In this document: piece by piece, positions 28,947 through 37,082 of the stretch | Layout: each line of letters starts with the position of its first letter | Position numbering within the stretch: position 1 is the stretch's first letter | Assembly (NCBI GenBank): GCA_944325195.1 | Contig: CALUZB010000004.1 | Location: forward strand, 248,001 to 312,000 | DNA: 64,000 nucleotides | Direction: 5' to 3' | Source: an uncultured Desulfovibrionaceae bacterium | GTDB taxonomy: Bacteria; Desulfobacterota; Desulfovibrionia; Desulfovibrionales; Desulfovibrionaceae | The notes under the pieces: model-generated | The model's input: the letters and a program-made list of their open reading frames with translations, nothing else | What the model was told of the DNA's origin: nothing | The model's database searches: none | Program-made: the position numbers and the translations under genes

Positions 28947-29271
28947 ATTCAACCCGTATGATAGACTTTACAGCTTTAATGCCTCAAGGCCCCGGCAATC
29001 AAGTTGCCGGACGCCCTGAACAGTTTTGCCGTGAATATAACCCGATGTCTTGCAACAAGACATGAACGTCCTAATTATCATTACAATCAGGCCAAACTGG
29101 CCGCAAATCAATCAAGAAAAAACTTACGGCTGTCAAGCTTGGATATATACTTCAGTTTTTGTTCTATTTCAATTATGTTGTTAAAAATGACTGGTTATCA
29201 ATGCAGTGTTTTTCTGCGGGGAGTTCGGGAACGGTTTAAAATCAAATCCGCATTGCGGTTGCAGCATTTTA
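28947..29271. other. divergent intergenic region between SNF2 helicase and peptide-binding protein
   Basis: This 325-bp region must hold promoters for both flanking genes. It contains a short hairpin (ATGTCTTG / CAAGACAT, 29045-29063, 3-nt loop). No gene is supported in it. Confidence 0.5.
29045..29063. repeat. 8-bp inverted repeat with 3-nt loop
   Basis: ATGTCTTG-CAA-CAAGACAT lies midway between two divergent genes. It could be an operator or a small RNA hairpin; no T-run follows. Confidence 0.45.
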
Positions 29272-30942
29272 ATGAGCAGGTTTATGATAATACTACACAG
29301 AAAATCAAAGGAATTCAGCGTGGCTGCGCTAATACTATTTTTCTCTGTACTGTTGTTTGCAGTCCCGGCACACGGGCAAGAAAGCGCACTCTCATCAGGC
29401 CCGGAATATGGTGGACGTCTGATTTTGGGCTCTATAGGCGAACCCTCCAACCTTATTCCCTACTTGAGTTCAGATGCCCCCTCGCATGAAGCTGCTTCCT
29501 ATCTGTATGTGGCCCCCTTAAAATATGATAAAGATCTTAATGTTGTGCCCTGGGCCGCGGAAACTTACAGTGTGGAGCAAGGCGGTCGCAAGCTCTCTTT
29601 TAAATTGCATGAGGGCATTTTCTGGCAGGATGGAGTCGAACTTACTGCGGCTGATGTGGAGTTCACTTATAAACTGATGATTGCCGAGACCACTCCCACT
29701 GCCTATGCTGAAGATTTTCTTATGATCAAAAGGTTTGAAAAAACCGGGCGTTATTCCTTTGAGGTCTATTATGACGAGCCTTATGCCAGAGCACTTTCCA
29801 CCTGGATGGGGGCAATCTTGCCTAAACACGCGCTTGAGGGTGAAGATCTGCTCAACACCGCTTATATTCGGGCTCCGTTAAGCTGTGGCTCTTATCTGCT
29901 CTCTGACTGGCTTCCCGGCTCTCGTTTAGAGTTTCGCGCCAACCCCCGTTACTTTATGGGAGAGCCGTATATTGACCAGATAATTTCCAGAGTCATTCCC
30001 GATGTCTCTACCATGTTTTTAGAACTGAAAGCAGGCAAACTGGATATGATGAACCTGTCACCGCACCAATACACCCGCCAAACCAAAGGAGAACGCTGGG
30101 AAGAGCAATATCGAAAGTATAAATATCCTGCATTCGCCTACACTTATATGGGATATAACTTGAAAAACCCCTTGTTTTCCGACCCACGCGTACGCCGGGC
30201 GATTGCCCATGCAATTGACAAAAAAGGTATAGTGCACGGCGTGTTGATGGGATTGGGGGAACCCACCATCGGCCCGTATAAGCCCGGCACCTGGGCCTAT
30301 AATTCGGAAATAAAGGATTATACTTATGACCCTGAGCTGGCTGCAAATTTGCTTGCCCAAGCCGGCTGGACGCAAAAAAACAGTGATGGTATCTTGGTTA
30401 AAGAGGGCAAGCCTTTTTCATTTACCCTGATGACCAATCAAGGCAATGAACAACGAATTAAAATTGCGACAATTATTCAGAACCAACTGGAGAGCGTGGG
30501 GATTGAAGTGCGCATACGCACAGTGGAATGGGCGGCGTTTATCGAAAAGTTCATCAACCCGCGTAATTTTGACGCAATTATCATGGGCTGGACCATTGCC
30601 CAGGACCCTGACAGTTATGATGTATGGCACTCATCAAAGATTAAGGGCTCCGGCCTCAACTTCATCAGTTATTCCAATTCCGAGGTGGACGCCCTGTTAA
30701 CGGAAGGGCGCCACTTACTGGACCCGGCAAAACGCCGGCCGATTTACTGGCGCATTCAGGAAATTCTGCATGAGGAACAGCCTTACCTTTTCCTTTATGT
30801 ACCGTATGCTTTGCCCATTATTCGTTCAGATGTGATGGGGGTGGAACCGGCCCCCGCGGGAATTACCTATAATTCTGACAAATGGTGGATAAAAGGAGCA
30901 GAGAAACATTACGGAGCAAGCAGGCCATTATTGACGGATTAG
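29272..30942 (+). CDS. ABC-type peptide/solute-binding protein (SBP_bac_5 family)
   Basis: This is an extracytoplasmic solute-binding protein of 556 aa. Its signal peptide has a basic n-region (HRKSKEF), the hydrophobic stretch VAALILFFSVLLFAVPA and a likely cleavage after AHG. No lipobox Cys is visible, so it should be soluble in the periplasm. Family-5 motifs include GEPSNLIPYLSSDAPSHE, WQDGVELTAADVEFTYKLM and DPRVRRAIAHAIDKKGIV. ATG 29284, preceded by AGCAGG, is an alternative start. No permease or ATPase gene is adjacent, so its transporter partners must be elsewhere, or it acts alone as a chemoreceptor ligand. Confidence 0.92.
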   Translation: MSRFMIILHRKSKEFSVAALILFFSVLLFAVPAHGQESALSSGPEYGGRLILGSIGEPSNLIPYLSSDAPSHEAASYLYVAPLKYDKDLNVVPWAAETYSVEQGGRKLSFKLHEGIFWQDGVELTAADVEFTYKLMIAETTPTAYAEDFLMIKRFEKTGRYSFEVYYDEPYARALSTWMGAILPKHALEGEDLLNTAYIRAPLSCGSYLLSDWLPGSRLEFRANPRYFMGEPYIDQIISRVIPDVSTMFLELKAGKLDMMNLSPHQYTRQTKGERWEEQYRKYKYPAFAYTYMGYNLKNPLFSDPRVRRAIAHAIDKKGIVHGVLMGLGEPTIGPYKPGTWAYNSEIKDYTYDPELAANLLAQAGWTQKNSDGILVKEGKPFSFTLMTNQGNEQRIKIATIIQNQLESVGIEVRIRTVEWAAFIEKFINPRNFDAIIMGWTIAQDPDSYDVWHSSKIKGSGLNFISYSNSEVDALLTEGRHLLDPAKRRPIYWRIQEILHEEQPYLFLYVPYALPIIRSDVMGVEPAPAGITYNSDKWWIKGAEKHYGASRPLLTD

Positions 30943-31076
30943 CTGTTAGACCACCAACAAACCTTATCCGTTCTGCTTCCAGTCAAAACGGCGGCTCTCC
31001 CCTTTTCCGTCTTCCGACAAGGTCCGCTGATTCAAATGGTGAGGAATGCTGTTTGCTGTTAAGCGCCAAGGCGACT

Positions 31077-31406
31077 TTAATGCCCGACTGTTTTAGAAAA
31101 CAGATTAATTATCAGAACTCCGCCAATGATCAGCGCCATTCCGATGATCGCCGGCAGGTCAAGCGCCTGCTTGAAAAGCCAAAAAGCAAGAAGCGACACC
31201 AACACGATGCCAACCCCGGACCAAATTGCATACGATATACCTATGGGAATGGTTTTCATCGTTAAAGAGAGCAGATAGAAAGCAACCGCATATCCGACTA
31301 TTGAAACCAGTGAGGGCCACAGCCTGGTGAACCCTTCCGTACTTTTAAGAGCCAAGGTTGCCACAATCTCAGCCACGATTGCCAAAAGTAAATACAACCA
31401 ATGCAT
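31077..31406 (-). CDS. small multidrug resistance efflux protein (EmrE/QacE type)
   Basis: This four-helix, 109-residue SMR protein is close to EmrE. It keeps the essential membrane Glu (position 13 in AEIVATLALK), the EGFTRLWPS loop, Tyr60, Trp62 (SYAIWSGVGIV) and LDLPAIIGMALIIGGVLIINL. It works as an antiparallel homodimer that exchanges protons for cationic drugs. AAGGAC precedes the ATG by 4-5 nt. It stands alone, convergent with the peptide-binding protein gene. The sequence favours the multidrug (Qac) type over the guanidinium-exporting Gdx type, but that subtype call is from memory of the motifs. Confidence 0.92.
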   Translation of the reverse strand: MHWLYLLLAIVAEIVATLALKSTEGFTRLWPSLVSIVGYAVAFYLLSLTMKTIPIGISYAIWSGVGIVLVSLLAFWLFKQALDLPAIIGMALIIGGVLIINLFSKTVGH

Positions 31407-32018
31407 ATATGTCCTTTTATGTGTAATTATGCTTCAAACCACAGTTGCTCGGCCACCAACTGATTGAGGTCTCCTGCAGATAGTTGCCGTGCAGAGTATC
31501 CCTCACCTTTCGTGAAAAGTTAGCAAAGCTGATTCAAAGGCTTTGTCAATAGTCAACTTTTCTTCCCGACTATTACTACTAGTTTTAGAGCATAAATGAA
31601 TTTTTGATGAAGTCAATATGTCAGTTAGTCTGCGGATTCTTTAAGTATTTTTACCTTGGTTAAATACCCGTTGCCGTGAAAATATTACTTTACTGAAAAC
31701 AAAGGTTTCTTTATTTGTCTTAAGCGGGGCAGTGTCGGCTTTGGAATTCATCACAACTCAGAGCAATTCGTTCTGGCCGCCATTTTCTCAGAGATTGCTA
31801 TAGCAAAAATGCCCGAATAAAATAGTTTTGCGCCAATCACCTGGGCCAATCAGTAACTAAAATCTGGTTGGATCAACTATAAAGCATTTTCCGATTATCC
31901 ATATCAAACACCACCTGCGTTTCACTGAAAAGCCACACGATTCCACTAATTTACAGCCTCGACGCCAGCCATGCAGCCCGGAACTAATTAACTTTCAAAG
32001 CGGATTTACTCCAGTAGA
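31407..32018. other. intergenic region between SMR gene and symporter locus
   Basis: No gene is supported in about 610 bp. It is AT-rich between 31500 and 31700. A short minus-strand stretch near 31880-31940 translates to a protein-like run interrupted by stops and could be a gene remnant, but I cannot name it. Confidence 0.45.
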
Positions 32019-32059
32019 TACGGCTGTCCGGCTTTTGGGTATAAAGGCGGACAGCCGTA
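32019..32059. repeat. 12-bp perfect hairpin
   Basis: TACGGCTGTCCG (32019-32030) pairs with CGGACAGCCGTA (32048-32059) across 17 nt. It sits just upstream of the next terminator. It may be a second terminator or the 3' part of a small RNA. Confidence 0.5.
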
Positions 32060-32071
32060 GTCTTGTTACGA

Positions 32072-32102
32072 AAAGAGCCCTGAAATTCAGGGCTCTTTGT
32101 TT
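32072..32102. terminator. bidirectional terminator after the symporter gene
   Basis: AAAGAGCCCTGA / TCAGGGCTCTTT forms a 12-bp stem. It is followed on the plus strand by GTTTTTAT and on the minus strand by TTTTCG. It lies about 50 bp beyond the symporter stop. Confidence 0.8.
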
Positions 32103-32150
32103 TTATGTGACTATTTAACTCCCGGACCGGAAGTCTGCCTTTTCAACTGG

Positions 32151-33692
32151 TTAGGCAACAGCGGCCCCTTCCTTCTGAGGTTCATCATGGTCGCTGAATG
32201 CAACGCGCGGGCAACTGCTCATGGTCAGCTTGGAGACCACAACGTATGCGACAGCCGCCACTACGTCACCGGCCAGCGGCCCGATTACCCAATCGCTACC
32301 ACCGGAGATCACCAACCAGGCCGCAGCGGTTCCGCCGCCGAGAATCATGGCGGCGAGAGCGCCGTAAGCATTGCCTCGCCAGAAGGTGCCTATGAATACG
32401 GGCCCAATCAGGATAGCTTGCAAGGTTCCTGTCCCCATAATGTTCAGATAGTTCAGGAATACGTTGTCCGGCACCGCATAGGTGAGAAGCATGCCGATAA
32501 ATCCGAGAATCAGAACGCCCCAGCGGTTCAGAGCAACAGCGCGCTTGGGAGTGGTGGGCGCGTAGTTGTTCGCGGAGCGGCGCATATCATGCATGAGAGC
32601 AGAGGACAGAGTATGCAGAAGACCGTTGGCAGTGGACTGCATGGCGAACAGAATAAACAGGGTAACTACCACCGCAATCAGCTTCGGTACATAGTGTTCC
32701 AGGAACATGGGCATGGCCATGTTCGGGTTGTCCATCAAAACCGGGTTGTCGGGCATCTTCAGCTTCATATACAGACCGACCATGGGGATCAGGCTGAGGA
32801 TGATGCAGAGCACGGTACAAAGCAGCCCCATCTTGTGCAGCGGTGCGTCGTCCTTGAAGGCCAGGAAGCGCATGGCCATGTAGGGCAGCACGGCGGCGAA
32901 GAAGAATGCATAGGGAATGCTGAAGTAGGCTGCAATCTTATGGGTTCCGTAAGGTGCGGCAGTGGGCGGATTAATGAAGTTTTCACCAGCAACGTTGGTG
33001 TATTGACGCAACTGATTAACCATATCCATAATCGAGGTATCGGCAAGACATACGCCCACACAGTAAATACAAGCGATGCACATACCGAATACCATCAAAG
33101 TGTCTGTCCAGGCAACGGCGGCCAGCCCACCAAAAGCAGTGTAGAAGATGATCATGCTGATTACAATGGTGGATGCCAGCCACGGGGGGATGCCCAGCCA
33201 CTGCGAGGTGAGCAGACCCACGGCTTTGATCTGACCGATGATGAACACGGTCAGGAGCAGCAGGGTACAAAGACCGGTAAAGAACTGCAGAATACGGGCC
33301 ATGCCGTCAGTAGTGGCATGGGACTGAGCAATATATTCCGGAATGGTGCTGCTCTTCATGCGGTAGGCCTGTTTGCGCAGATGCCCGGCAAAGAAGGTGA
33401 TTGCAATGGTGTGGGCTACGGCGAAACCGAAGTTGAACAGCAGTTCGATAGGGCCGTAGGCGTAGGATACGCCGGGAGCGCCCATGAAGCACCAACCTGA
33501 ATAACCGGTACCAACCACTGCACAGGTACCAACCAGCACCCCGAGAGAACGTCCGGCTACCAGAAAGCCGTCAGAGTCTTTATCGGCGATACGTTTAGCG
33601 CGGAACCCCACATAAACCATAACCGCAACGGAAAGCAGGAAGAAGGCCCAGTTGAAATAAATCCAATAACCAGCAGTATTAGCTTCCATCAT
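32151..33692 (-). CDS. sodium:solute symporter (SSS family)
   Basis: This 513-residue integral membrane protein has about 13 predicted helices and the SSS signatures GYSGWCFMGAPGVSYAYG and AFGGLAAVAWTDTLMVFGM. The family takes up proline, pantothenate, sugars, choline-like compounds or carboxylates with Na+. ATGATG is preceded by GGAAGGGGG. A gene for a 36-residue membrane peptide lies 22 bp upstream, so both are in one transcript. The surrounding amidinotransferase, YkvI permease and PAS-LuxR genes suggest that it imports the substrate of that pathway, possibly a guanidino or amino compound. Confidence 0.93.
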   Translation of the reverse strand: MMEANTAGYWIYFNWAFFLLSVAVMVYVGFRAKRIADKDSDGFLVAGRSLGVLVGTCAVVGTGYSGWCFMGAPGVSYAYGPIELLFNFGFAVAHTIAITFFAGHLRKQAYRMKSSTIPEYIAQSHATTDGMARILQFFTGLCTLLLLTVFIIGQIKAVGLLTSQWLGIPPWLASTIVISMIIFYTAFGGLAAVAWTDTLMVFGMCIACIYCVGVCLADTSIMDMVNQLRQYTNVAGENFINPPTAAPYGTHKIAAYFSIPYAFFFAAVLPYMAMRFLAFKDDAPLHKMGLLCTVLCIILSLIPMVGLYMKLKMPDNPVLMDNPNMAMPMFLEHYVPKLIAVVVTLFILFAMQSTANGLLHTLSSALMHDMRRSANNYAPTTPKRAVALNRWGVLILGFIGMLLTYAVPDNVFLNYLNIMGTGTLQAILIGPVFIGTFWRGNAYGALAAMILGGGTAAAWLVISGGSDWVIGPLAGDVVAAVAYVVVSKLTMSSCPRVAFSDHDEPQKEGAAVA

Positions 33693-33714
33693 AACTTATT
33701 AACCCCCTTCCTCA

Positions 33715-33825
33715 TTAATGGCTCTTGGAGCGGACTTCACAGATGAAATACCAGACTACAGACAATAGGAATAACCCTATGTTGCTCCACACGAAGCCAT
33801 CTAATAACCATGAGTCAAAGAACAT
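33715..33825 (-). CDS. 36-residue membrane peptide, likely symporter accessory protein
   Basis: This short frame encodes 36 residues: an acidic N terminus (MFFDSWLLD), one hydrophobic helix (VWSNIGLFLLSVVWYFI), then a basic tail (CEVRSKSH). A perfect AGGAGG lies 5 nt before the ATG, stronger than the signal of the symporter itself, and the symporter starts 22 bp after the stop. Small hydrophobic accessory peptides encoded just before SSS transporters are known. Here the helix position, ribosome site and spacing all support a real gene. A 16-bp motif shared with the amidinotransferase promoter lies 27 bp upstream. Confidence 0.8.
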   Translation of the reverse strand: MFFDSWLLDGFVWSNIGLFLLSVVWYFICEVRSKSH

Positions 33826-33846
33826 ATGTACCTCCTACGCTCTTTA

Positions 33847-33867
33847 TGCAAGTGGCCTCCTTGCAAT
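33847..33867 (-). promoter_or_regulatory. candidate operator, copy 1 (upstream of symporter pair)
   Basis: TGCAAG-N7-CTTGCA is a near-palindrome. The minus strand carries ATTGCAAGGAGGCCAC (33852-33867), identical over 16 bases to the sequence at 38292-38307 upstream of the amidinotransferase gene. Confidence 0.6.
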
Positions 33868-33926
33868 TACCCCCAACATTATTATATGTCGCAAACTTCA
33901 AAAGCTTGCTTACATGAAATTTAAAC

Positions 33927-35624
33927 TCACAACATTCCCCTCAAATAGGTTTTTAAATTCACCTTTTTGTCCACCAGGCCCAGTTTCTTTCTGATGTTGT
34001 GACGGTGGAATTCAACGGAGCTTTCTGAGATATACAGAATTGCCGCAATGTCTTTGTTTGTCATATTCTCATTAATCATATTAGCGATTTGAATTTCGCG
34101 CGGGGTAAGGCTCACATTCCGTTTTGAAAACTGTACGGCGAACGACGAAGCGATATTTTGCAGATTCTGCTTGATGATATTCAGATAAGACTGCTGCACT
34201 TCATTATGGCTTATACTTTCAAGCTTATCTACATAGGGCATGACCAAATCGCGGATATTCATGTACACTTTGCTTTCAAGCTCATCCTTATCTGAATTCA
34301 TCCGGTTTAAAATTACCCGCAAAGCTGAATTCATTTCTTCCAATTTTTCCGATTTTTCATGAAGCTCTTTTTCACGCCTGAGCAGAGTACGCTCATAAAT
34401 AAACTGTGACGTGATGTCTTCATAGGCAATGAAGCTGGAACAATCAGGCAGCTTTGCAAAATGTACGATAACATGCTTTTCCAAACCGCCCCGTCCCATA
34501 ATTTCAGTTTGAAACGGCCTGCCTTCCTGTAGCTTCGTTAAAAATTCCGCATGTGCGGCTTCATTGGGGTAAGCTGCCTCCCACCAGTTTTCAATGGAGT
34601 CAAGTTTGCCGTGATCAAACCCGGAAAGCTCTGTAAAACGAGGGTTGGCATAGATAATTTTCCCGTTGGGGGACACAAGAATCAAAGCAACCGGGGCATT
34701 TTCCACCAGAGTGCGAAATAAGTTTTCGCTTTTACGCAATTCATCTTCTATGCCCTTCAGGCGGTCTATATCAATATGCGTGCCCACAGCCTCTAATGGC
34801 TTGCCGTCCTCATCGCGGCGCACCACTTTCCCATGTCCTAAAATCCAGCGCCATTCTCCATTTTTCGCTTTGGCCCGGTATTCTGCTTCATAAAAAGGAC
34901 TGATGCCGTCAAGATGGTCCTGAAGACGACGGCGTACCTCCGGTAAGTCGTCCGGGTGGGTCAGATTATCCCAGGACGATTGTGTGTTCTCTATATCTTT
35001 AGAGCTATAACCCAAAATGCTCAGTAAATTGGTATAGACAAAATTCATGGTGTCGGTTTTAAAATCTATAGTCCATACCCCTTCTCTGCTTCCCTCCAGG
35101 GCCATTTCCAGCCATTGTTTGTGCTTTTCAAGCTCGCTTGCACTTTCCTGAATGCGACTGTTTAATTCTACGCTATAATTGCGTAAGCGTTCTACAACCG
35201 GATCATTTGATGAAAGCTCAAGCACATGCAAACCGCGTACATTCGCAGGATAGTCTCGACCTGTGGCTTGCCAAACCTGCATTTCCGCTATAAAGATACG
35301 CCCTTCTTTAGTCAGACAGGTAACAGGGGTGCGCTGCACCTCGTCGCCTTGCAATGGCACAAATAATAACTTTTTGAAAAGTTCACATGTTTCGGTGTTA
35401 GGAATTGCTGTGTCGGCAAAATCGCTTATTGAACTGAAAAACTTGGATTCATAACCGGTGAGATTGCTGCAGGCCCGATTCCAGGACACAATTTTCCCAT
35501 CGACTACATTAAAAAATATGCTTGCAACCGGATAGTCCTCGAAGATTACCAGCCCGGGAAAACTTTTTTCAGAGACAGCAGAAACGCACAGATTTACTTC
35601 TTGCATCTCAACTTTTGCTTTCAT
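33927..35624 (-). CDS. triple-PAS sensor with LuxR-type DNA-binding domain
   Basis: This 565-residue protein is soluble, with no membrane helix. PAS-like segments lie at about residues 22-140, 165-290 (second with a PAC end, YEAEYRAKAKNGEWRWILGHGKVV) and 300-410 (ENAPVALILVSPNGKIIYANPRFTELSG). A coiled coil follows, then a C-terminal GerE/LuxR helix-turn-helix (LTPREIQIANMINENMTNKDIAAILYISESSVEFHRHNIRKKLGL). There is no receiver or kinase domain, so it probably senses a ligand or redox state directly. It lies between the YkvI permease and symporter genes, which suggests local control. Confidence 0.9.
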   Translation of the reverse strand: MKAKVEMQEVNLCVSAVSEKSFPGLVIFEDYPVASIFFNVVDGKIVSWNRACSNLTGYESKFFSSISDFADTAIPNTETCELFKKLLFVPLQGDEVQRTPVTCLTKEGRIFIAEMQVWQATGRDYPANVRGLHVLELSSNDPVVERLRNYSVELNSRIQESASELEKHKQWLEMALEGSREGVWTIDFKTDTMNFVYTNLLSILGYSSKDIENTQSSWDNLTHPDDLPEVRRRLQDHLDGISPFYEAEYRAKAKNGEWRWILGHGKVVRRDEDGKPLEAVGTHIDIDRLKGIEDELRKSENLFRTLVENAPVALILVSPNGKIIYANPRFTELSGFDHGKLDSIENWWEAAYPNEAAHAEFLTKLQEGRPFQTEIMGRGGLEKHVIVHFAKLPDCSSFIAYEDITSQFIYERTLLRREKELHEKSEKLEEMNSALRVILNRMNSDKDELESKVYMNIRDLVMPYVDKLESISHNEVQQSYLNIIKQNLQNIASSFAVQFSKRNVSLTPREIQIANMINENMTNKDIAAILYISESSVEFHRHNIRKKLGLVDKKVNLKTYLRGML

Positions 35625-35668
35625 TTTGCTACCCCGCCTTTATAAGGTAAGTAGTTTCTGTCTCTCTA

Positions 35669-35682
35669 ACCGGTGAACCGGT
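35669..35682. promoter_or_regulatory. paired ACCGGT boxes upstream of the PAS-LuxR gene
   Basis: Two palindromic ACCGGT hexamers are separated by two bases, 45-58 bp before the regulator's start codon. They may be an autoregulatory site. No second copy was noted. Confidence 0.4.
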
Positions 35683-35803
35683 GTGTTGAACCCGGCTCAA
35701 AATCCCCCGACCAACCCCTTTAATTAAGAAGCACACTTAATTTACTAATCAGACCAAGACTTGAAAATAATTTCAAATTCCAAACTGATAATTTAATAAA
35801 ATA

Positions 35804-35831
35804 CTCCTGCCGGGCACTACCCCGGCAGGAG
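35804..35831. terminator. terminator after the YkvI-type permease gene
   Basis: CTCCTGCCGGG / CCCGGCAGGAG is an 11-bp GC-rich stem with a 6-nt loop. T-rich sequence lies on both sides (TATTTTATT on the minus strand, eight or more T on the plus strand). It separates the permease from the regulator gene. Confidence 0.85.
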
Positions 35832-35841
35832 CCCGTTTTTT

Positions 35842-36948
35842 TTAACGTAATGCAGCGGACTTTGTCCGGATTTTTTTCACAATCATCAGTATGAGCAGTA
35901 AAATGCCCACATAACCATTAAGTACATAGACAAAGTTAACGAGTTTAGCAAAAGGAATGGCAATAGCAATTACTGTACCTAACGCTGCCAACCCAAAGGT
36001 GATCAAGGTGTACTTCTTGGTTCCGTGCGTGGCCAGACGCTGTACTACAGTCCAAAGCAGGGGCACAGCGGCCGAATACACACCCAGCACAATAATAACG
36101 GAGAAAACCGTAGCCATATATGGGCTCATTGCTTCAGCAAGGTATAACGACGGAACCTGAACGCCAACCACATCCCAAACTACCGACATCAGCCCGAACA
36201 TTACAATCACCAAAGCCACGCAGAAAAGAACCGCCCCAATGGTGGCGCCCAGCTTGGCTTCTTTGGCACTGTTGGACACTTTACCCAAGGAAGCGAGGAA
36301 AGCACCAAGCCAGAGCATACAAAAGCCTACATAGGACAGGGCAGCGAGAGACCAGTCCATGGAGACATTATCGAAGAACGAAGAAGCATGCAGTAGGCCC
36401 AAACTGGGAATAGCGGCGTTGGCTACCGGAATTTTATCAAAATGGAAGATGATACCGTACAGACCAATGACAATGAACAATCCCGCTTTAAGCGGGCCGA
36501 TTTTGCCGATAATCTGTACAATACGGCTGAGACCAAGCACAACAGTAAAGGCCACACATATGCCCATAGCCGTGCACCCGTAGTTCTTTTCCAGACCGTA
36601 ATACTGTTCAAGCGTTGAGCCGGCACCGGAGACCATGATAAAAAAGGACATAAAGATGAAAATGATCGAGAAATAGTCGTAAAACCCGCCGATATATTTC
36701 CCGCCATAATATATATATATATCGTTGCCGTTCTCAAACTTTTCATGATGACCTACAGCCATAAACTCTCTGCCCACATAAAGGAAGAGAAGCAAAACCA
36801 ATATGGCGCCGGCAAGACCCCAGTAACCATATGAAACGAAATACTGCATTACTTCCTGGCCCGTAGCGAAGCCGGAACCGATGAGCAACGCGCAAAACGC
36901 GCCAGCGAACCCAAAAACGTTGCTCCATTTTACAACAGGTTTACCCAT
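35842..36948 (-). CDS. YkvI-family membrane protein (putative amino-acid/solute transporter)
   Basis: The protein has about 368 residues and ten predicted helices. It begins KWSNVFGFAGAFCALLIGSGFATGQEVMQYF, the unwound-helix Gly-rich signature of YkvI/LeuT-fold-like proteins. ATG 36948 is chosen over an in-frame GTG four codons upstream because GGGAG lies 5 nt before it. A (AT)7 tract falls inside the coding region (36709-36722). The gene follows the amidinotransferase gene by 134 bp, with a strong hairpin in the gap. The substrate is unknown; context suggests import or export of an amidinotransferase substrate or product. Confidence 0.85.
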   Translation of the reverse strand: MGKPVVKWSNVFGFAGAFCALLIGSGFATGQEVMQYFVSYGYWGLAGAILVLLLFLYVGREFMAVGHHEKFENGNDIYIYYGGKYIGGFYDYFSIIFIFMSFFIMVSGAGSTLEQYYGLEKNYGCTAMGICVAFTVVLGLSRIVQIIGKIGPLKAGLFIVIGLYGIIFHFDKIPVANAAIPSLGLLHASSFFDNVSMDWSLAALSYVGFCMLWLGAFLASLGKVSNSAKEAKLGATIGAVLFCVALVIVMFGLMSVVWDVVGVQVPSLYLAEAMSPYMATVFSVIIVLGVYSAAVPLLWTVVQRLATHGTKKYTLITFGLAALGTVIAIAIPFAKLVNFVYVLNGYVGILLLILMIVKKIRTKSAALR

Positions 36949-37011
36949 TATCACTCCCACACCCTTTTAAAGATTTACAGCGGGAAAATTTGCATCTATT
37001 GAAAGTTAGAT

Positions 37012-37048
37012 GGCGGCCCGCCCTTAGGAGGCGAACGGGCAGGCCACC
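37012..37048 (-). terminator. GC-rich hairpin between amidinotransferase and YkvI genes
   Basis: In minus-strand RNA, GGUGGCCUGCCC pairs with GGGCGGGCCGCC over 12 bp (two G-U pairs). No U-run follows, so it may reduce read-through or stabilise the upstream mRNA rather than terminate fully. Confidence 0.5.
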
Positions 37049-37082
37049 GGATGGTCTAGCAGAGTAAGCCTAGTTTTCAGAC

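Noticed and set aside
28958-28987. TTGAGG-N18-TATCAT pair before the SNF2 helicase gene
   Set aside because: It would place transcription start only a few bases before the start codon; too weak to list.
32097-33500. 467-codon open frame on the plus strand
   Set aside because: It is fully antisense to the clear SSS symporter gene, with His/Gln/Gly-rich low-complexity translation and no family features.
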